From Arcanobacterium canis (GTDB lineage: Bacteria; Actinomycetota; Actinomycetes; Actinomycetales; Actinomycetaceae): a stretch of 64,000 bases of DNA. This document shows, one piece after another, positions 8,040 to 18,500 of the stretch. Made by a program: the position numbers and the translations under genes. The stretch lies in assembly GCF_029625435.1 (NCBI RefSeq), contig NZ_CP121208.1, forward strand, positions 558,001-622,000, in the 5' to 3' direction. A model generated the notes under the pieces. That model did no database searches, was not told where the DNA came from, and worked only from the letters and a program-made list of their open reading frames with translations. Every line of letters begins with the position of its first letter. Position 1 is the stretch's first letter.

Positions 8040-9334
8040 TCAGTCACCTCCGAATGGTCGGAATCGTAATTATGTTGTTCGTCAACTGCGGCGTCAAGCA
8101 CCTCCTCGTCTTCCTCTCGCCAGTCGTCGGGCAGGAGGTGGTCGAGGACGTCGTCGACAGAAACAGCGCCGAGTAGGGAATCGTTATCCACCACTGGCAA
8201 CGCGGTTAAGTTGTAGGTTGCCAGCAGGCGGGTCACGGTACCGATTCCGTCTTCAGGTGCCAAGGACTCGATATCGGAATCGATGATCGTGCCGATCATC
8301 TGGCTTGGGCGCTCGCGCAGCGCACGTTGGAGATGCACAACGCCGATGAAACGCCCTGTGGGAGTTTCGGACGGAGGACGACACACGAAAATGGTGGTCG
8401 ATAGGGCTGGCGGAATATCCGGCCGTCGAGCCTGCGCAAGTGCCATCGCCACGGGTGCATCCGGAGTGAGGATGATGGGGTCAGTGGTCATCAGACCGCC
8501 AGCGGTTCGCTCGCCGTAGGACATCAGTCGTCGCACGTCGGCGGCGTCGTCTGGTTCCATGCGTTCGAGAAGGACTTCAGCTTGCGCATCAGGCAACTCT
8601 GCCACGAGATCGGCGGCGTCGTCAGGCTGCATAATTTCCAAAACGTCTGCAGCGCGGTCCACTTCCAGGTCAGAGACGATCGAGACGCGGTCGTCGTCGC
8701 CGAGCTCTTCGAGAACATCCGCGAGACGTTCATCAGAAAGCTCGTTTGCGATAGCCAGGACGCGATCGGAGGGGAGATCCCGCAGGACGTCAGCGACGTC
8801 CGGTGGTTTGAGTTCATTGATTTGCGCAAGAATTTGGCTTGCTCCCTGATTCTCAACCTTCGTGGCAAGTCCGGAGACTTCACGAACCGAGACGGTCAGA
8901 GACGAGCCGGCGTCTTTTGCGCTGCGATCGCGCTTAACGTACAGCTGCGACAGCTGCCATTCGCGTGTGCGCGTCTGCTCAATCGCGACATCGACGACGG
9001 TGGCTTTTCCCGAACCGTCGCGGAATGTCACTGGTCGATCGAAGAGTTCGCCTACCACCATTGTTTCTGTGGGACGTTGAGTAAATCGACGAATGTTGAC
9101 GAGTCCGGTAGTAATCACTTGACCGTCGCGAATCGATGTCACTCGGGTAAGCGGCAGGAAAACGCGACGCTTTCCCGCCACGTCCACCACCAGACCGATA
9201 GCGAGAGGAGTGCCACGCAATCGGAAGACCACCACCACGTCGGCGACGCGGCCAACTCGATCCCCGATGGGATCAAAGACATCGGTTCCGGCCAAACGGC
9301 CAACGAAAACGCGCCGGGCTTGGCGATCATTCAT
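8036..9334 (-). CDS. PRC-barrel / MgtE N-terminal / CBS domain protein
   Basis: 432 residues from the ATG at 9334, which has CGAGGAG 6 bases upstream (the frame opens at 9403 but would overlap the upstream gene). Domain order: two PRC-barrel-like segments at about 1-150, an MgtE N-terminal superhelix with repeated DVLRDLPSDR / DVLEIMQPDDAADLVAELPD / LERMEPDDAADVR segments at about 160-280, then two CBS domains (about 290-410). There are no MgtE membrane helices, so it resembles the cytosolic sensor half of the magnesium transporter MgtE. Coupled to the downstream DUF1003 membrane protein, which may be its partner. Confidence 0.88.
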   Translation of the reverse strand: MNDRQARRVFVGRLAGTDVFDPIGDRVGRVADVVVVFRLRGTPLAIGLVVDVAGKRRVFLPLTRVTSIRDGQVITTGLVNIRRFTQRPTETMVVGELFDRPVTFRDGSGKATVVDVAIEQTRTREWQLSQLYVKRDRSAKDAGSSLTVSVREVSGLATKVENQGASQILAQINELKPPDVADVLRDLPSDRVLAIANELSDERLADVLEELGDDDRVSIVSDLEVDRAADVLEIMQPDDAADLVAELPDAQAEVLLERMEPDDAADVRRLMSYGERTAGGLMTTDPIILTPDAPVAMALAQARRPDIPPALSTTIFVCRPPSETPTGRFIGVVHLQRALRERPSQMIGTIIDSDIESLAPEDGIGTVTRLLATYNLTALPVVDNDSLLGAVSVDDVLDHLLPDDWREEDEEVLDAAVDEQHNYDSDHSEVTE

Positions 9335-9378
9335 AAAAGCTCCTCGGGTGTCAGTTCGTTGATGTGTGAGGCGGGTTC

Positions 9379-10899
9379 TCAGCCCTGGACGTGCTTCATC
9401 CACGCTTCAATATCGGCCACAGTGCGCGGGATATTTTCCGAAATACGCTTGCCGCCTTCTTCTGTCATCAACACGTCGTCTTCGATTCGTACACCGATGC
9501 CACGGAAGCGTTCGGGAACCAAAAGATCGTCCTCATGGAAGTACAAACCAGGCTCAATCGTAAAAATCATGCCCGGCTCAAGAAGGGAATCGGTGTAGAG
9601 CTCACGTTTTGCCTGCGCACAGTCGTGGACATCAAGGCCAAGGTGGTGTGAGGTGCCGTGAGGCATCCAGCGACGGTGGTACTGGCCTTCAGGGGAGAGA
9701 GAATTTTCTGCCGTGGAGGGCAGCATCCCCCATTCCTCGAGATGACGGGCGAGAACGGCCATTGCCGCCGTGTGAATATCCTTGAAACGCACCCCCGGCT
9801 TTTTGGTCTCTTCTAGTGCCGCTTCGCAGGCTTCGAGCACAGCTTCGTAGACTTCGCGCTGGGCCTGAGTGAATTTGCCATTGACAGGCAAGGTTCGGGT
9901 GATGTCTGCAGTGTAAAGAGAATCGAGTTCTGCTCCGGCATCGACGAGGACGAGGTCACCATCGCGCACAGGGCCGTCGTTGTCGATCCAGTGCAGGGTG
10001 TTCGCATGGTTCCCCGAGCCGACGATAGTGTCATAGCCGAGGCCGTTTCCTTCGGCACGCGCGCGGGCAAAGAAGGCACCTTCGATGATTCGCTCGCCGC
10101 GCCAGTGGTCACGAGCACGCGGAAACGAGCGCAAAATATCTTCGAAGCCAGAGAACGTGACATCAACTGCCTTCTCCATCTCCTGGATCTCCCACGCGTC
10201 TTTGATGAAACGAAGAGTGGAAGCGGCTTCTGCGAGTCCGAGGTCTTCTTCGATTCCTGAGGACAGTGAAGCCTGCTCACGCAGTTCGCGCACCATTGAT
10301 TCGATAGCTGGGTCGGACTGAGGCATCACGCGGATTTGAATCGTACCGAGATCTTTGGCTAGGGCATCGCGAAGATTGTCAGAGTGATCAACTTTCAAAC
10401 CCGTCAGGTTCGACATTTCTTCGGCGGAGAGACGCGGGCCCACCCAGAATTCGCCATGACGTGAATCAGCGTAGAACTCTTCAGACGAGCGCGAGGCTCG
10501 GAAATGGAAAAAGAGGGTTGCTTCGTGAGTCTCTTCATCTCCTTCGTGGGCATCAGGAAGCGGGTTCAGGACAAGGACAGCTCCCGGCTCGTCCTCACCA
10601 CCGAGGCCAGTGAGATGAGAAAAAGCCGAATGCGCACGGAAACGGTAGTCGCAGTCGTTGTTGCGAACTTTATAGTCGCCTGCAGGGATGACCAGGCGTT
10701 CACCGATGAACTGGGCGCCAAGCGCACGACGGCGTGCGGGAGTGAAGTCAGCGACGTCCATGCGATCGGGCCCTTCGGGGCGCGGTCCCCAATTCTCGCC
10801 AATGAACTCCTTGAATGCCGCAGAACTCGGGCGCTGAGTACGCGAATGTGCGCGTTTTTCCATCTCGCTTTGAAGTTTGTCATCAGTCATGCGATCCAT
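9379..10899 (-). CDS. pepP: Xaa-Pro aminopeptidase (aminopeptidase P)
   Basis: 506 residues from the ATG at 10899 (GGTGGA upstream; the frame opens 60 bases earlier). N-terminal creatinase-like domain, then the pita-bread metallopeptidase fold. Metal ligands appear in order: DAGAELDSLYTADITRTLP (two Asp), GTSHHLGLDVHD (His), TIEPGLYF (Glu) and GVRIEDDVLMTEEG (Glu). It removes N-terminal residues preceding proline and needs two Mn or similar ions. Cytoplasmic. Slightly longer than E. coli PepP (about 440), as is common in actinomycetes. Divergently transcribed from the PHP gene. Confidence 0.94.
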   Translation of the reverse strand: MDRMTDDKLQSEMEKRAHSRTQRPSSAAFKEFIGENWGPRPEGPDRMDVADFTPARRRALGAQFIGERLVIPAGDYKVRNNDCDYRFRAHSAFSHLTGLGGEDEPGAVLVLNPLPDAHEGDEETHEATLFFHFRASRSSEEFYADSRHGEFWVGPRLSAEEMSNLTGLKVDHSDNLRDALAKDLGTIQIRVMPQSDPAIESMVRELREQASLSSGIEEDLGLAEAASTLRFIKDAWEIQEMEKAVDVTFSGFEDILRSFPRARDHWRGERIIEGAFFARARAEGNGLGYDTIVGSGNHANTLHWIDNDGPVRDGDLVLVDAGAELDSLYTADITRTLPVNGKFTQAQREVYEAVLEACEAALEETKKPGVRFKDIHTAAMAVLARHLEEWGMLPSTAENSLSPEGQYHRRWMPHGTSHHLGLDVHDCAQAKRELYTDSLLEPGMIFTIEPGLYFHEDDLLVPERFRGIGVRIEDDVLMTEEGGKRISENIPRTVADIEAWMKHVQG

Positions 10900-10938
10900 T
10901 ATTCCACCAATTGCCCGTTTGCGGGCTACGCTGTGACC

Positions 10939-11769
10939 ATGATCGATCTGCATACCCACTCAACTTGTTCAGATGGCACGCTGACGCCGAGCGAACTCGC
11001 TCGTGCGGCCGCCCGTGCAGGTCTGACGTGGTGGGGGATCACGGACCACGACACGACCGAGGGATGGAACGAAGCACGCGCATCAGCGTCGGCGCAGGGG
11101 ATCGGTTGCATCTGTGGCGCCGAATTCACCACACGATTTGATGGTGTCGAGGTACACCTTCTGGGGTATCTGTTCGATGACACGTCGCCCGCGATCGTGG
11201 CTCACTTCGCCTCTCAACACACTGCTCGCGAAGATCGTGCGAGAGAGATCACGCGGCGACTCTCGGCAGACTTTCCCATCACATGGGAACAGGTCAATGC
11301 GTGCCGCGCCGACGGTGCTCCAGTCGGACGTCCACATATTGCTGATGCACTTGTGGCAGCGGGAATCGTGGAGAACCGATCAGCTGCGTTTGACGATTTG
11401 CTGTCCACAAAATCGCGCTATTACGTGCCGCAACACGCGCCCTCTACCACCGACGTCGTGAGATGGATTAACGATGCCGGTGGGAAAGCTGTCCTCGCAC
11501 ACCCTCTGGCAACGAAACGTGGGAAAGGCCTGACTTGGGAGAATATCGAAACAATTTTGAGGGCCGGTGCCTTCGGTGTCGAAGTTTGGCATCGTGAAAA
11601 TCCGCCTACCCAGCGTGGCAAGTTGGAGGCGCTTGCAGGTAGTCTTGGTAAGGCATGTTTCGGTTCGTCCGATTACCACGGAAGTGGCAAGCCGAGCCAG
11701 CTCGGGGAATTCACCACCTGCGAGCACATATTTCAATCCCTCATCGAGGGAACGTTTTTGGAGGTTTAA
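10939..11769 (+). CDS. PHP-domain phosphoesterase (RNase AM / nucleoside bisphosphatase-like)
   Basis: 276 residues from MIDLHTHSTCSDG at 10939; the frame is open further upstream but that part is antisense to pepP. PHP metal motifs: DLHTHSTCSDGT, WGITDHDTTEGW, the His in VHLLGYLFD, AVLAHPLATK and SSDYHGSGK. The arrangement matches the YciV/TrpH-like PHP family, which hydrolyses 3',5'-nucleoside bisphosphates and trims RNA 5' ends. The marC start codon overlaps its stop (TAATG), so the two are cotranslated. Confidence 0.9.
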   Translation: MIDLHTHSTCSDGTLTPSELARAAARAGLTWWGITDHDTTEGWNEARASASAQGIGCICGAEFTTRFDGVEVHLLGYLFDDTSPAIVAHFASQHTAREDRAREITRRLSADFPITWEQVNACRADGAPVGRPHIADALVAAGIVENRSAAFDDLLSTKSRYYVPQHAPSTTDVVRWINDAGGKAVLAHPLATKRGKGLTWENIETILRAGAFGVEVWHRENPPTQRGKLEALAGSLGKACFGSSDYHGSGKPSQLGEFTTCEHIFQSLIEGTFLEV

Positions 11770-12389
11770 TGCTCGATACGACGGTTTTCTTTTCCGCATT
11801 CGCCACGATGCTTGTGATCACGGACCCGATGGGCAACCTCCCCATTTTTATGTCGCTGACTTCGCGTATGAGCGAGAAAGATCGTCGTAAAACGGCCATT
11901 ACGTGTAATTCGATTGCCGCAATTATTTTGCTCATATTTGGCTTCTTCGGTGTACACCTCTTTGCCTGGATGCATATTTCGACACAGGCGCTTCAGATTT
12001 CCGGTGGTCTTTTGCTTCTCATCGTTGCCCTGCAGCTTCTGACGGGAAAAGAGGATGATCCAGGCCGTGAAGGGGGTTCGCTTTCCGTTGCAGCTGTGCC
12101 GTTGGGAACACCGCTTCTTGCAGGCCCCGGTGGCATCGTGGCTTTTATGATCCTCATCCGTGATCAGCAGGGCAATGTGTGGGGACAGCTCGCAGCGACC
12201 GCGGGTTTGCTGACCGTCCTGTTTGGCTCTTTCATCACGATGTTTTTTGCGACGCCGATCATGCGTGTGTTAGGAAATGCAGGAATCGCTCTGCTCACCA
12301 AGCTCTCGGGTATGTTGCTCGCAGCGATCGCCATGCAGCTTATTATTGCTGGCACCACTGAGGTGTTCAAAGGCATTCTTGCTGGATAA
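11769..12389 (+). CDS. MarC-family integral membrane protein
   Basis: 206 residues with six hydrophobic helices and the MarC motif ITDPMGNLPIF near residue 18, plus a second-half repeat ALLTKLSGMLLAAIAMQLI. MarC/UPF0056 proteins are inner-membrane proteins of uncertain function; the old link to multiple antibiotic resistance has not held up. Start codon overlaps the stop of the PHP gene by one base. Confidence 0.93.
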   Translation: MLDTTVFFSAFATMLVITDPMGNLPIFMSLTSRMSEKDRRKTAITCNSIAAIILLIFGFFGVHLFAWMHISTQALQISGGLLLLIVALQLLTGKEDDPGREGGSLSVAAVPLGTPLLAGPGGIVAFMILIRDQQGNVWGQLAATAGLLTVLFGSFITMFFATPIMRVLGNAGIALLTKLSGMLLAAIAMQLIIAGTTEVFKGILAG

Positions 12390-12402
12390 TCCGGCACGAT
12401 AG

Positions 12403-12439
12403 ATTGTGGCCCCAGGAAGTTTCTTCTTGGGACCACAAT
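12403..12439. terminator. Bidirectional terminator between marC and DEAD-box gene
   Basis: Hairpin ATTGTGG-CCCCAGGAAG with complementary arm and a TTTTTTT tail on the plus strand, located in the 54-base gap between two convergent genes. Confidence 0.85.
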
Positions 12440-12443
12440 TTTT

Positions 12444-13997
12444 TTACTTTGCAGTATTCACACGGCGACGGCGACGGCGGCGTGTGGGTGCCTCGCTATC
12501 GCTTTTCTTACGGTCAGTTTTGTCCTGTGCGTGGAACCGTGTCGTTTTCTCGCTCTTATCATGGCCTGAAGGGTGGCGTTTCTTTCCGCCTCGGCGGCGC
12601 GGCTTGGCGCGTGTCCGCTTGCCAGTTTCGCCAAGATCTTCAATCTTTTCGGCATCGAGTCCCGCACGAGTGCGCTGAGCCTTGGGGAGACGTCCCGTGA
12701 TATCAGTGGGAATATCGAGATCGGCGTAGAGATGAGCCGAGGTGTGATACGTTTCCACCGGCTCAGGGAAGCCCAAACCAAGTTGGTTGTTGATCACTGA
12801 CCAACGCGGCACGTCATCCCAATCAACGAAAGTCACTGCACAACCCGAATGCCCAGCGCGACCTGTGCGGCCGATGCGATGCAGATAGGTCTTTTCATCC
12901 TCAGGGCATTGGTAGTTAATGACGTGGGTGACGTTGTCAACGTCGATTCCGCGGGCAGCGACGTCGGTTGCGACGAGAACGTCAATCTTTCCGTTGCGGA
13001 ATGCGCGCAATGCTTGCTCGCGTGCTCCTTGCCCCAGGTCACCGTGGAGGGCGCCAGCGGCGAAGCCACGCTCAGAGAGCTCGTCGGAAACGCGTGCCGC
13101 TGTTCGCTTCGTGCGCGTGAAGATAATAGCCAGTTCGCGGCCGCGAGCCTGCAAAATACGCGAGACGACTTCGATCTTGTTCAGAGCATGGCAACGATAA
13201 ATGACTTGCTTCACGCTCTGAACGGTCGTCGTTTCATCGTGTGGATCTTGGGCGCGAATGTGAGTCGGGTGCGTCATATAGCGGCGAGCCATGTGGACGA
13301 CTGCACCTGGCATCGTGGCAGAAAATAGCATGGTGTGACGGTTTGCCGGTGTGGTCGCGAGAATTTTCTCAACGTCCTCAAGGAAGCCCAAATCAAGCAT
13401 TTCGTCAGCTTCATCCAGCACAACTGTCTTCACACCGTCGAGGCGAAGCGACTTGTGCTTCATCAGGTCGATCAAGCGTCCGGGAGTGCCCACCACGATT
13501 TCTGCTCCGCGTGTGAGGTCTTCGACTTGTGGTTCGTAGGCGCGACCGCCGTAAACTTCAACGATGCGAAGAGTACGGTATTTTGAGGCTGCCCGAAGAT
13601 CGCCTGCAACCTGCTTGGCAAGTTCGCGCGTGGGCAGCACAACGAGGCCCTGGGGAAGCCCTGCGTGTGCGAGTGTTTCCCAGCCGTTCTCGTCGGGGCC
13701 GATGGCGTGCATGAGCATCGGAAGTCCAAACCCGAGAGTCTTTCCAGTGCCAGTTTTCGCCTGGCCGATGATGTCGCGCCGGCCGAGCGCGACAGGGAGT
13801 GTGAGTGCCTGAATCGGGAAGGGATGAGTAATTTCTTTTTCGTTCAGAGCACGAGTAATAGGCTCAGAGACGCCAAAGTCTGCGAAAGTTTTTGTTTCGA
13901 GATTGAGTTCTTCTGCTCCGGCGGTGATGTCGGCTGCAGGTTCGTTATGTTGTGGTGCTTGTGCATAGGAAGTATCCACAATTCCAGATTCGGTCAT
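12444..13997 (-). CDS. DEAD-box RNA helicase
   Basis: 517 residues from MTESGIVD at 13997 (AAAGGA 5 bases upstream; an upstream ATG at 14021 adds 8 residues). All DEAD-box motifs are present in order: Q motif around FADFGVSEPITRAL, AKTGTGKT (I), PTRELAKQV (Ia), TPGRL (Ib), VLDEADEML (II), SATMP (III), IIFTRTK (IV), ATDVAARGIDV (V), HRIGRTGRAG (VI). The last 80 residues are a basic Arg/Lys-rich tail ending RRRRRRVN, typical of RNA-binding tails of RhlE/DeaD-like enzymes in actinomycetes. Likely role: RNA remodelling in ribosome assembly or decay. Confidence 0.94.
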   Translation of the reverse strand: MTESGIVDTSYAQAPQHNEPAADITAGAEELNLETKTFADFGVSEPITRALNEKEITHPFPIQALTLPVALGRRDIIGQAKTGTGKTLGFGLPMLMHAIGPDENGWETLAHAGLPQGLVVLPTRELAKQVAGDLRAASKYRTLRIVEVYGGRAYEPQVEDLTRGAEIVVGTPGRLIDLMKHKSLRLDGVKTVVLDEADEMLDLGFLEDVEKILATTPANRHTMLFSATMPGAVVHMARRYMTHPTHIRAQDPHDETTTVQSVKQVIYRCHALNKIEVVSRILQARGRELAIIFTRTKRTAARVSDELSERGFAAGALHGDLGQGAREQALRAFRNGKIDVLVATDVAARGIDVDNVTHVINYQCPEDEKTYLHRIGRTGRAGHSGCAVTFVDWDDVPRWSVINNQLGLGFPEPVETYHTSAHLYADLDIPTDITGRLPKAQRTRAGLDAEKIEDLGETGKRTRAKPRRRGGKKRHPSGHDKSEKTTRFHAQDKTDRKKSDSEAPTRRRRRRRVNTAK

Positions 13998-14136
13998 GAT
14001 GTCCTTTTCGTTGAGCGGCATTGCCGCGTCGGAGAGCGCGCTGCCTCACGGGCGCTGCGCAGGCAGCCGATCGCACACAAAAAAGAAAAATGGCTCAAAC
14101 GACCGGTCAGCCACGTACTTGTTTATACTACGCGAA

Positions 14137-14165
14137 AAAGGCACCTCGTGATGTGAGGTGCCTTT
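14137..14165 (-). terminator. Terminator after the DUF3107 gene
   Basis: Perfect hairpin AAAGGCACCTC with 7-base loop and complementary arm; the minus-strand reading after the hairpin is TTTTTCGCG, so it fits termination of the minus-strand DUF3107 gene, 59 bases downstream of its stop. Confidence 0.85.
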
Positions 14166-14223
14166 CTCATCGCTATGTCGCTCAGTCGGCGATGAAATCT
14201 GCCGAAGCTCCGAATCACGCTGA

Positions 14224-14442
14224 TTAGAAGCCAAATCCGACCTTGCGCTCAGGAACATCCTTGATCTGGACGTAACCGATTGAGCTCGACGGAACAATCA
14301 CGCGAGTACCGTCCGTGTCCGTGAGTTCGAGGGCAGGCCCCGTAAACGAATCCTTGACAGCGTTGGCAATCTCGTCAGCGCTTTTATCGACATCAACAAG
14401 AATCTCGCCTTGGGCGTCTTTGACACCAATAGTGACTTTCAT
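14224..14442 (-). CDS. DUF3107 small protein
   Basis: 72 residues starting MKVTIGVKDAQGEILVD with AAAGGAGAAAC upstream. This is the actinobacterial DUF3107 family (about 70-75 residues), of unknown function; homologues are found in nearly all actinomycetes. The frame opens further upstream but the chosen ATG has the strong ribosome site. Monocistronic, with its own terminator. Confidence 0.93.
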   Translation of the reverse strand: MKVTIGVKDAQGEILVDVDKSADEIANAVKDSFTGPALELTDTDGTRVIVPSSSIGYVQIKDVPERKVGFGF

Positions 14443-14461
14443 GTTTCTCCTTTGTTCGCCG

Positions 14462-15424
14462 TTATTGTAGCGAGGAACCGTGGGCGGATGTCTCGTTCGC
14501 ATGGTGGGTTTCCCTCCGAGCGAAGCGTGCAACCAGTGCCACGATGCCAGTGATGAGTGCCCCGACGACGAAGCCCATGACGGCGGATAATACTGTTTCG
14601 ATCAGCCAGACGAGGAAGCCGACGGTATGAATAAATGAAGTGGCGGAATGAATGGTGTGAGCTGGCCAGGTGAAACCGAGATGCGCCAGCTCCTGGACAA
14701 TGAGATGCCCGCCAACCCAGAGCATCGCAAGCGTGCCGACAACGGTGAGGAACGTCATGACAGCAGGCATGGCGCGCAAGATGATGCGCCCGGTGCGGCG
14801 AGCGTGAACCGAGCGTCGTGCGGACAAGGCCAGGCCGACGTCGTCGGCTTTCACGATGAGTGCCACCACGCCGTACACGAGGGCTGTGATGAGAAGCGCA
14901 ACGAAAGCGAGAATAATTGCTCGCATCCATAGTGGCTCATCGGTGACTTCAGATAATGCAATGACCATGATCTCGGTCGATAAGATGAAATCGGTGCGCA
15001 CAGCGTTCGACACGATCTGTGTTTCGGCGTCGGCTCCTTGTTGGAACGCCGGTGTCTCATCATGGTGGCCAGCGAGGCGTTCGATGATTTTTTCTGCGCC
15101 TTCGAAAGCGAGGTAAGAACCGCCCACAATCAAAATGAGGGGGAGGAGCTGGGGAAGGAAAGCTGACAGGAGCAGTGCGCCAGGGAGGATGAAAACGAGC
15201 TTGTTACGCAGTGACCCAGCAGCGATTTTCTTAATGATCGGAAGCTCACGTTTGGGGTCGATGCCAGCGACATACTGTGGGGTCACCGCGGCATCATCGA
15301 CGATCACGCCAAGAGTTTTGGTTGAGGCTTTTGCGGCGCCGGCCGCGATATCGTCAACGCTTGCTGCGGCAGCTTTTGCTAGTGCGGCGATGTCGTCTAA
15401 GAGTGCTGCAAGACCGAGTGCCAT
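14462..15424 (-). CDS. DUF808 (YedI-like) membrane protein
   Basis: 320-residue protein with the DUF808 start MALGLAALLDDIAALAKAAA and the conserved KTLGVIVDDAAVTPQYV and DPKRELPIIKKIAAGSLRNK. Five or six membrane helices follow (for example LVFILPGALLLSAFLPQLLPL). Function unknown; family members are inner-membrane proteins of about 300 residues. Divergent from adnA. Confidence 0.93.
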   Translation of the reverse strand: MALGLAALLDDIAALAKAAAASVDDIAAGAAKASTKTLGVIVDDAAVTPQYVAGIDPKRELPIIKKIAAGSLRNKLVFILPGALLLSAFLPQLLPLILIVGGSYLAFEGAEKIIERLAGHHDETPAFQQGADAETQIVSNAVRTDFILSTEIMVIALSEVTDEPLWMRAIILAFVALLITALVYGVVALIVKADDVGLALSARRSVHARRTGRIILRAMPAVMTFLTVVGTLAMLWVGGHLIVQELAHLGFTWPAHTIHSATSFIHTVGFLVWLIETVLSAVMGFVVGALITGIVALVARFARRETHHANETSAHGSSLQ

Positions 15425-15539
15425 GTGTCCTCCTTGTTCTGTGATCCTTAGTGTGCCATAGCAGTGCCATGACGAGGGACATGAAGCAGATTTGAAAGTG
15501 ATCGCTATTTTTTGTCATACCCCTCGATAGAGTTGAGTT

Positions 15540-18500
15540 ATGGACAACGACATCACTTTTGATCACTCACAGTGTGCGGCGCTCGCGGCGATGAAGCCGC
15601 ACAGAGCTGTGAGCGTGATTGGCACGGTTGGAAGCGGAAAAACGTCCCTTCTGATCGAGAAGGTCGCGCAGATTCTCCACGGCGATCCGGCCGCTCGTAT
15701 TGCGGTGCTCTCGCCTGATCGACGTGCTGCAACACAGTTGCGTAATACCATCACTTCACGTGTGGGCGTAGCCGGAGAGAATCTCACAGTGAAATCGGTG
15801 TCTGCTTTCGCTTTTGAGATCGTGTCAACATTCGCCCAGGCAGTTGGCCGCAGTGAACCGCAGCTAATTTCCGGCCCTGATCAGGACGTCTATCTCAAAG
15901 CAATCTTTGACTCTCCACACCCGCAGCTGGGCAAACTTCTTGCCCAGGCAGGAATCGATACGAGTGTCGGAATTACGCACCTGCCGGCGTTTCGCGCAGA
16001 GTTTCGTGACCTCATCACTCGCGCGAGCGAACTTGGGCTCAGCAGTGACGAACTTGCTGACATCGGTGTGACGTATGGAGAGCCTATCTGGGAGGTTGGC
16101 GCAGAGGTCATGCGTATCTATGACAGAGCGTTGGCGCTTGAAGCGTCCTCCGTGCCAGGCGCTCCAGATCGTGCAGACCACGCCCGAATCGTTGCGCAGG
16201 CAAGTGCGCATCTGGCTCATTGGGATGAAACCGTGAAGTGCGACGAAGGATCCAGTATCGGCGGGTCAAAACCGACGTGGGAGTGGGTCTTTGTTGACGA
16301 CCTTTCTGACGCGACGGCGGCTGTCCTCGAGTTGCTTCGTGTGCTCCAGGCAGACGGCGCCTCAATTGTGACATTCTCCAATCCTGACGCAGCTGTGCAG
16401 AGCTACCGTGGAGGTGTGGCGCATTTCGGTGCCCTTGTGGAGCGTCCGGTAAGCGAGGGCGGATGCTCAGCGACACGATGTGTTCTCGATTTTGGATATC
16501 GATCGGGGGGAATACTAGGAACCGCGCTACAACAAAGTGCTCAAGCAATCCATGTGGGGAGCACTGCACTCCAACGGCAAGCGCAGCTATGTGGCCCACA
16601 CAGTGAGCTCGAATCGCAATTTTTTGCTAACTCGGATGAAGAAATCCGTTATATCGGGGCATGGCTTCGTCATGCTCACGTTAATGACGGGGTGAACTAC
16701 TCCGATATGGCGATTATTACTCGCTCGCGTTCGATGCACAGTTCGTGGAGAAGTGCGCTTGTGCGTATGGGGATCCCTGTCGCGCCGTTGATCTCTGGGC
16801 TGCCGCTTCGTCAACAAAGCGCAGTGAGTGCGTTACTCGAACTGGTGCGAATCGCGATCTGCGATCCTGGCGATATCGATGCCCGTACGGTGGCGAGGTT
16901 TCTGGGTGGCAAACTGATGGGGATTGATCCGTTACGGCTGTTGTCCTTGAGAAAAGAACTTCATGGGTGGGAACTTAAAGTCGCTTCGAATGATGCCATC
17001 CGTTCTGATGATGAGCTACTTCATTCGTTGCTTGAGGATAGAACTCATGACCCGATTTCTCACGTTGAAGAATTTCGCCGTGCCAGGGCGATCGTGCTTC
17101 GGGTGCGTCGCGCGTATCGGCGTCGGTCTAATGCGGAAGAAGTGCTGTGGGAAGCGTGGGAGAGCGCAGGGGTTGCTCAAAAATGGCAGGAAATCGCCGT
17201 ATCTGACCATCCAAATGCAGATACTGCGAATGCTGATCTCGATGCAGTGATGCAGTTATTCCGAGTGGCGCAAAGACTGACCGATCGAAACCCGCTCGCT
17301 GCCTCAATTGAATCGTTTCTTGATGTGATTGAAAGCCAAGATCTTCCTGAAGATTCCATCGCACGAAGTGCAAATGGCACAGGCGAAGTCACCATTGCCA
17401 CGCCGTCGGCTTTGATTGGGCGTTCATTCGACCGCGTTGTCATTGCCGGACTTAATGATTCGTCGTGGCCGAATACGCGCACGCGGCATCCGCTGACAAA
17501 GGTTGAAGACCTTGTGTCAGTTGTTGTCGGACAGATGTTGGGCAGTGAACCGATGAAACAGACTGTGTCTGACGTCTTTGACGACGAATTCCGCTTGTTT
17601 CATTTTTCCCTTGGGCGCGCTCGCCAGAATGTGCTCCTTACCGCGCTTTCCTCAGATGAAGACATTCCGTCGCGCCTCTTTGACATTCTCAGTATCGAGA
17701 AGCCGAGCGACGATACTGTGCTGATGCTTGGTGAGTACCGCCCTCATGGTGTGGATAACTTCGTCGGGCATATGCGCAAAGTGCTCGAACTGCCCGATCC
17801 TGTATTAGTCGGTGGTGCTCAAGCTGTGCTGGCTCAGCTCAATGATGCAGGAATTACGAGTGCTGATCCACATTCATGGGTGGATACATACGCATATTCT
17901 GGAGAAGGCCAGACAAGCCAAATATCTGTCTCACCATCGACGGTGGAAGCCGCACTCGAATGCCCGTTGAAGGCGTTTTTTAATGGAGTAGGAGCTCGCG
18001 ACCAGCAGGACACCGTGAAGGCTGATATCGGCACACTCATTCATGAATTGGCTGAGGAATTTCCGCTAGGCGGAGCAGACAGTATTCGCTCGCGATTCCA
18101 ACAGCTCTGGAATGAACTTTCATTTCCAGATGACGTGCATACTCAACGGTTGAAAAGCCGAGCAGAACATAAAGTCGAGCTGCTCATCAGCTATCTCAAT
18201 GCTTCACGTGAGAGGCTTGATGGACGCCCGGTGAAAGTTGAGACTACAGCTCGAAGCAACCTTGACGGAATCAGGGTGTCGGCAAAGATCGACCGTCTGG
18301 AAAATGAGGGTGGAAGAAATTGGAGCGTTGTCGATTTTAAGACTGGCGATTTCCTCCCCGCCATCGCCTTGGCACAGACCAATCCTCAGATGCTTATTTA
18401 TCAATGGTTGGTGAACACCGGTGCTGTTGAGGGTGAATCCGATGCGCATTCGGTGGGGGCACACTTGATCCGCATGTCGAAGCTGACAAAATCATTCCGT

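Noticed and set aside
10504-10938. N-terminal extension of the PHP protein (145 codons)
   Set aside because: This stretch is antisense to pepP and lacks PHP features; MIDLHTHS at 10939 is the natural start.
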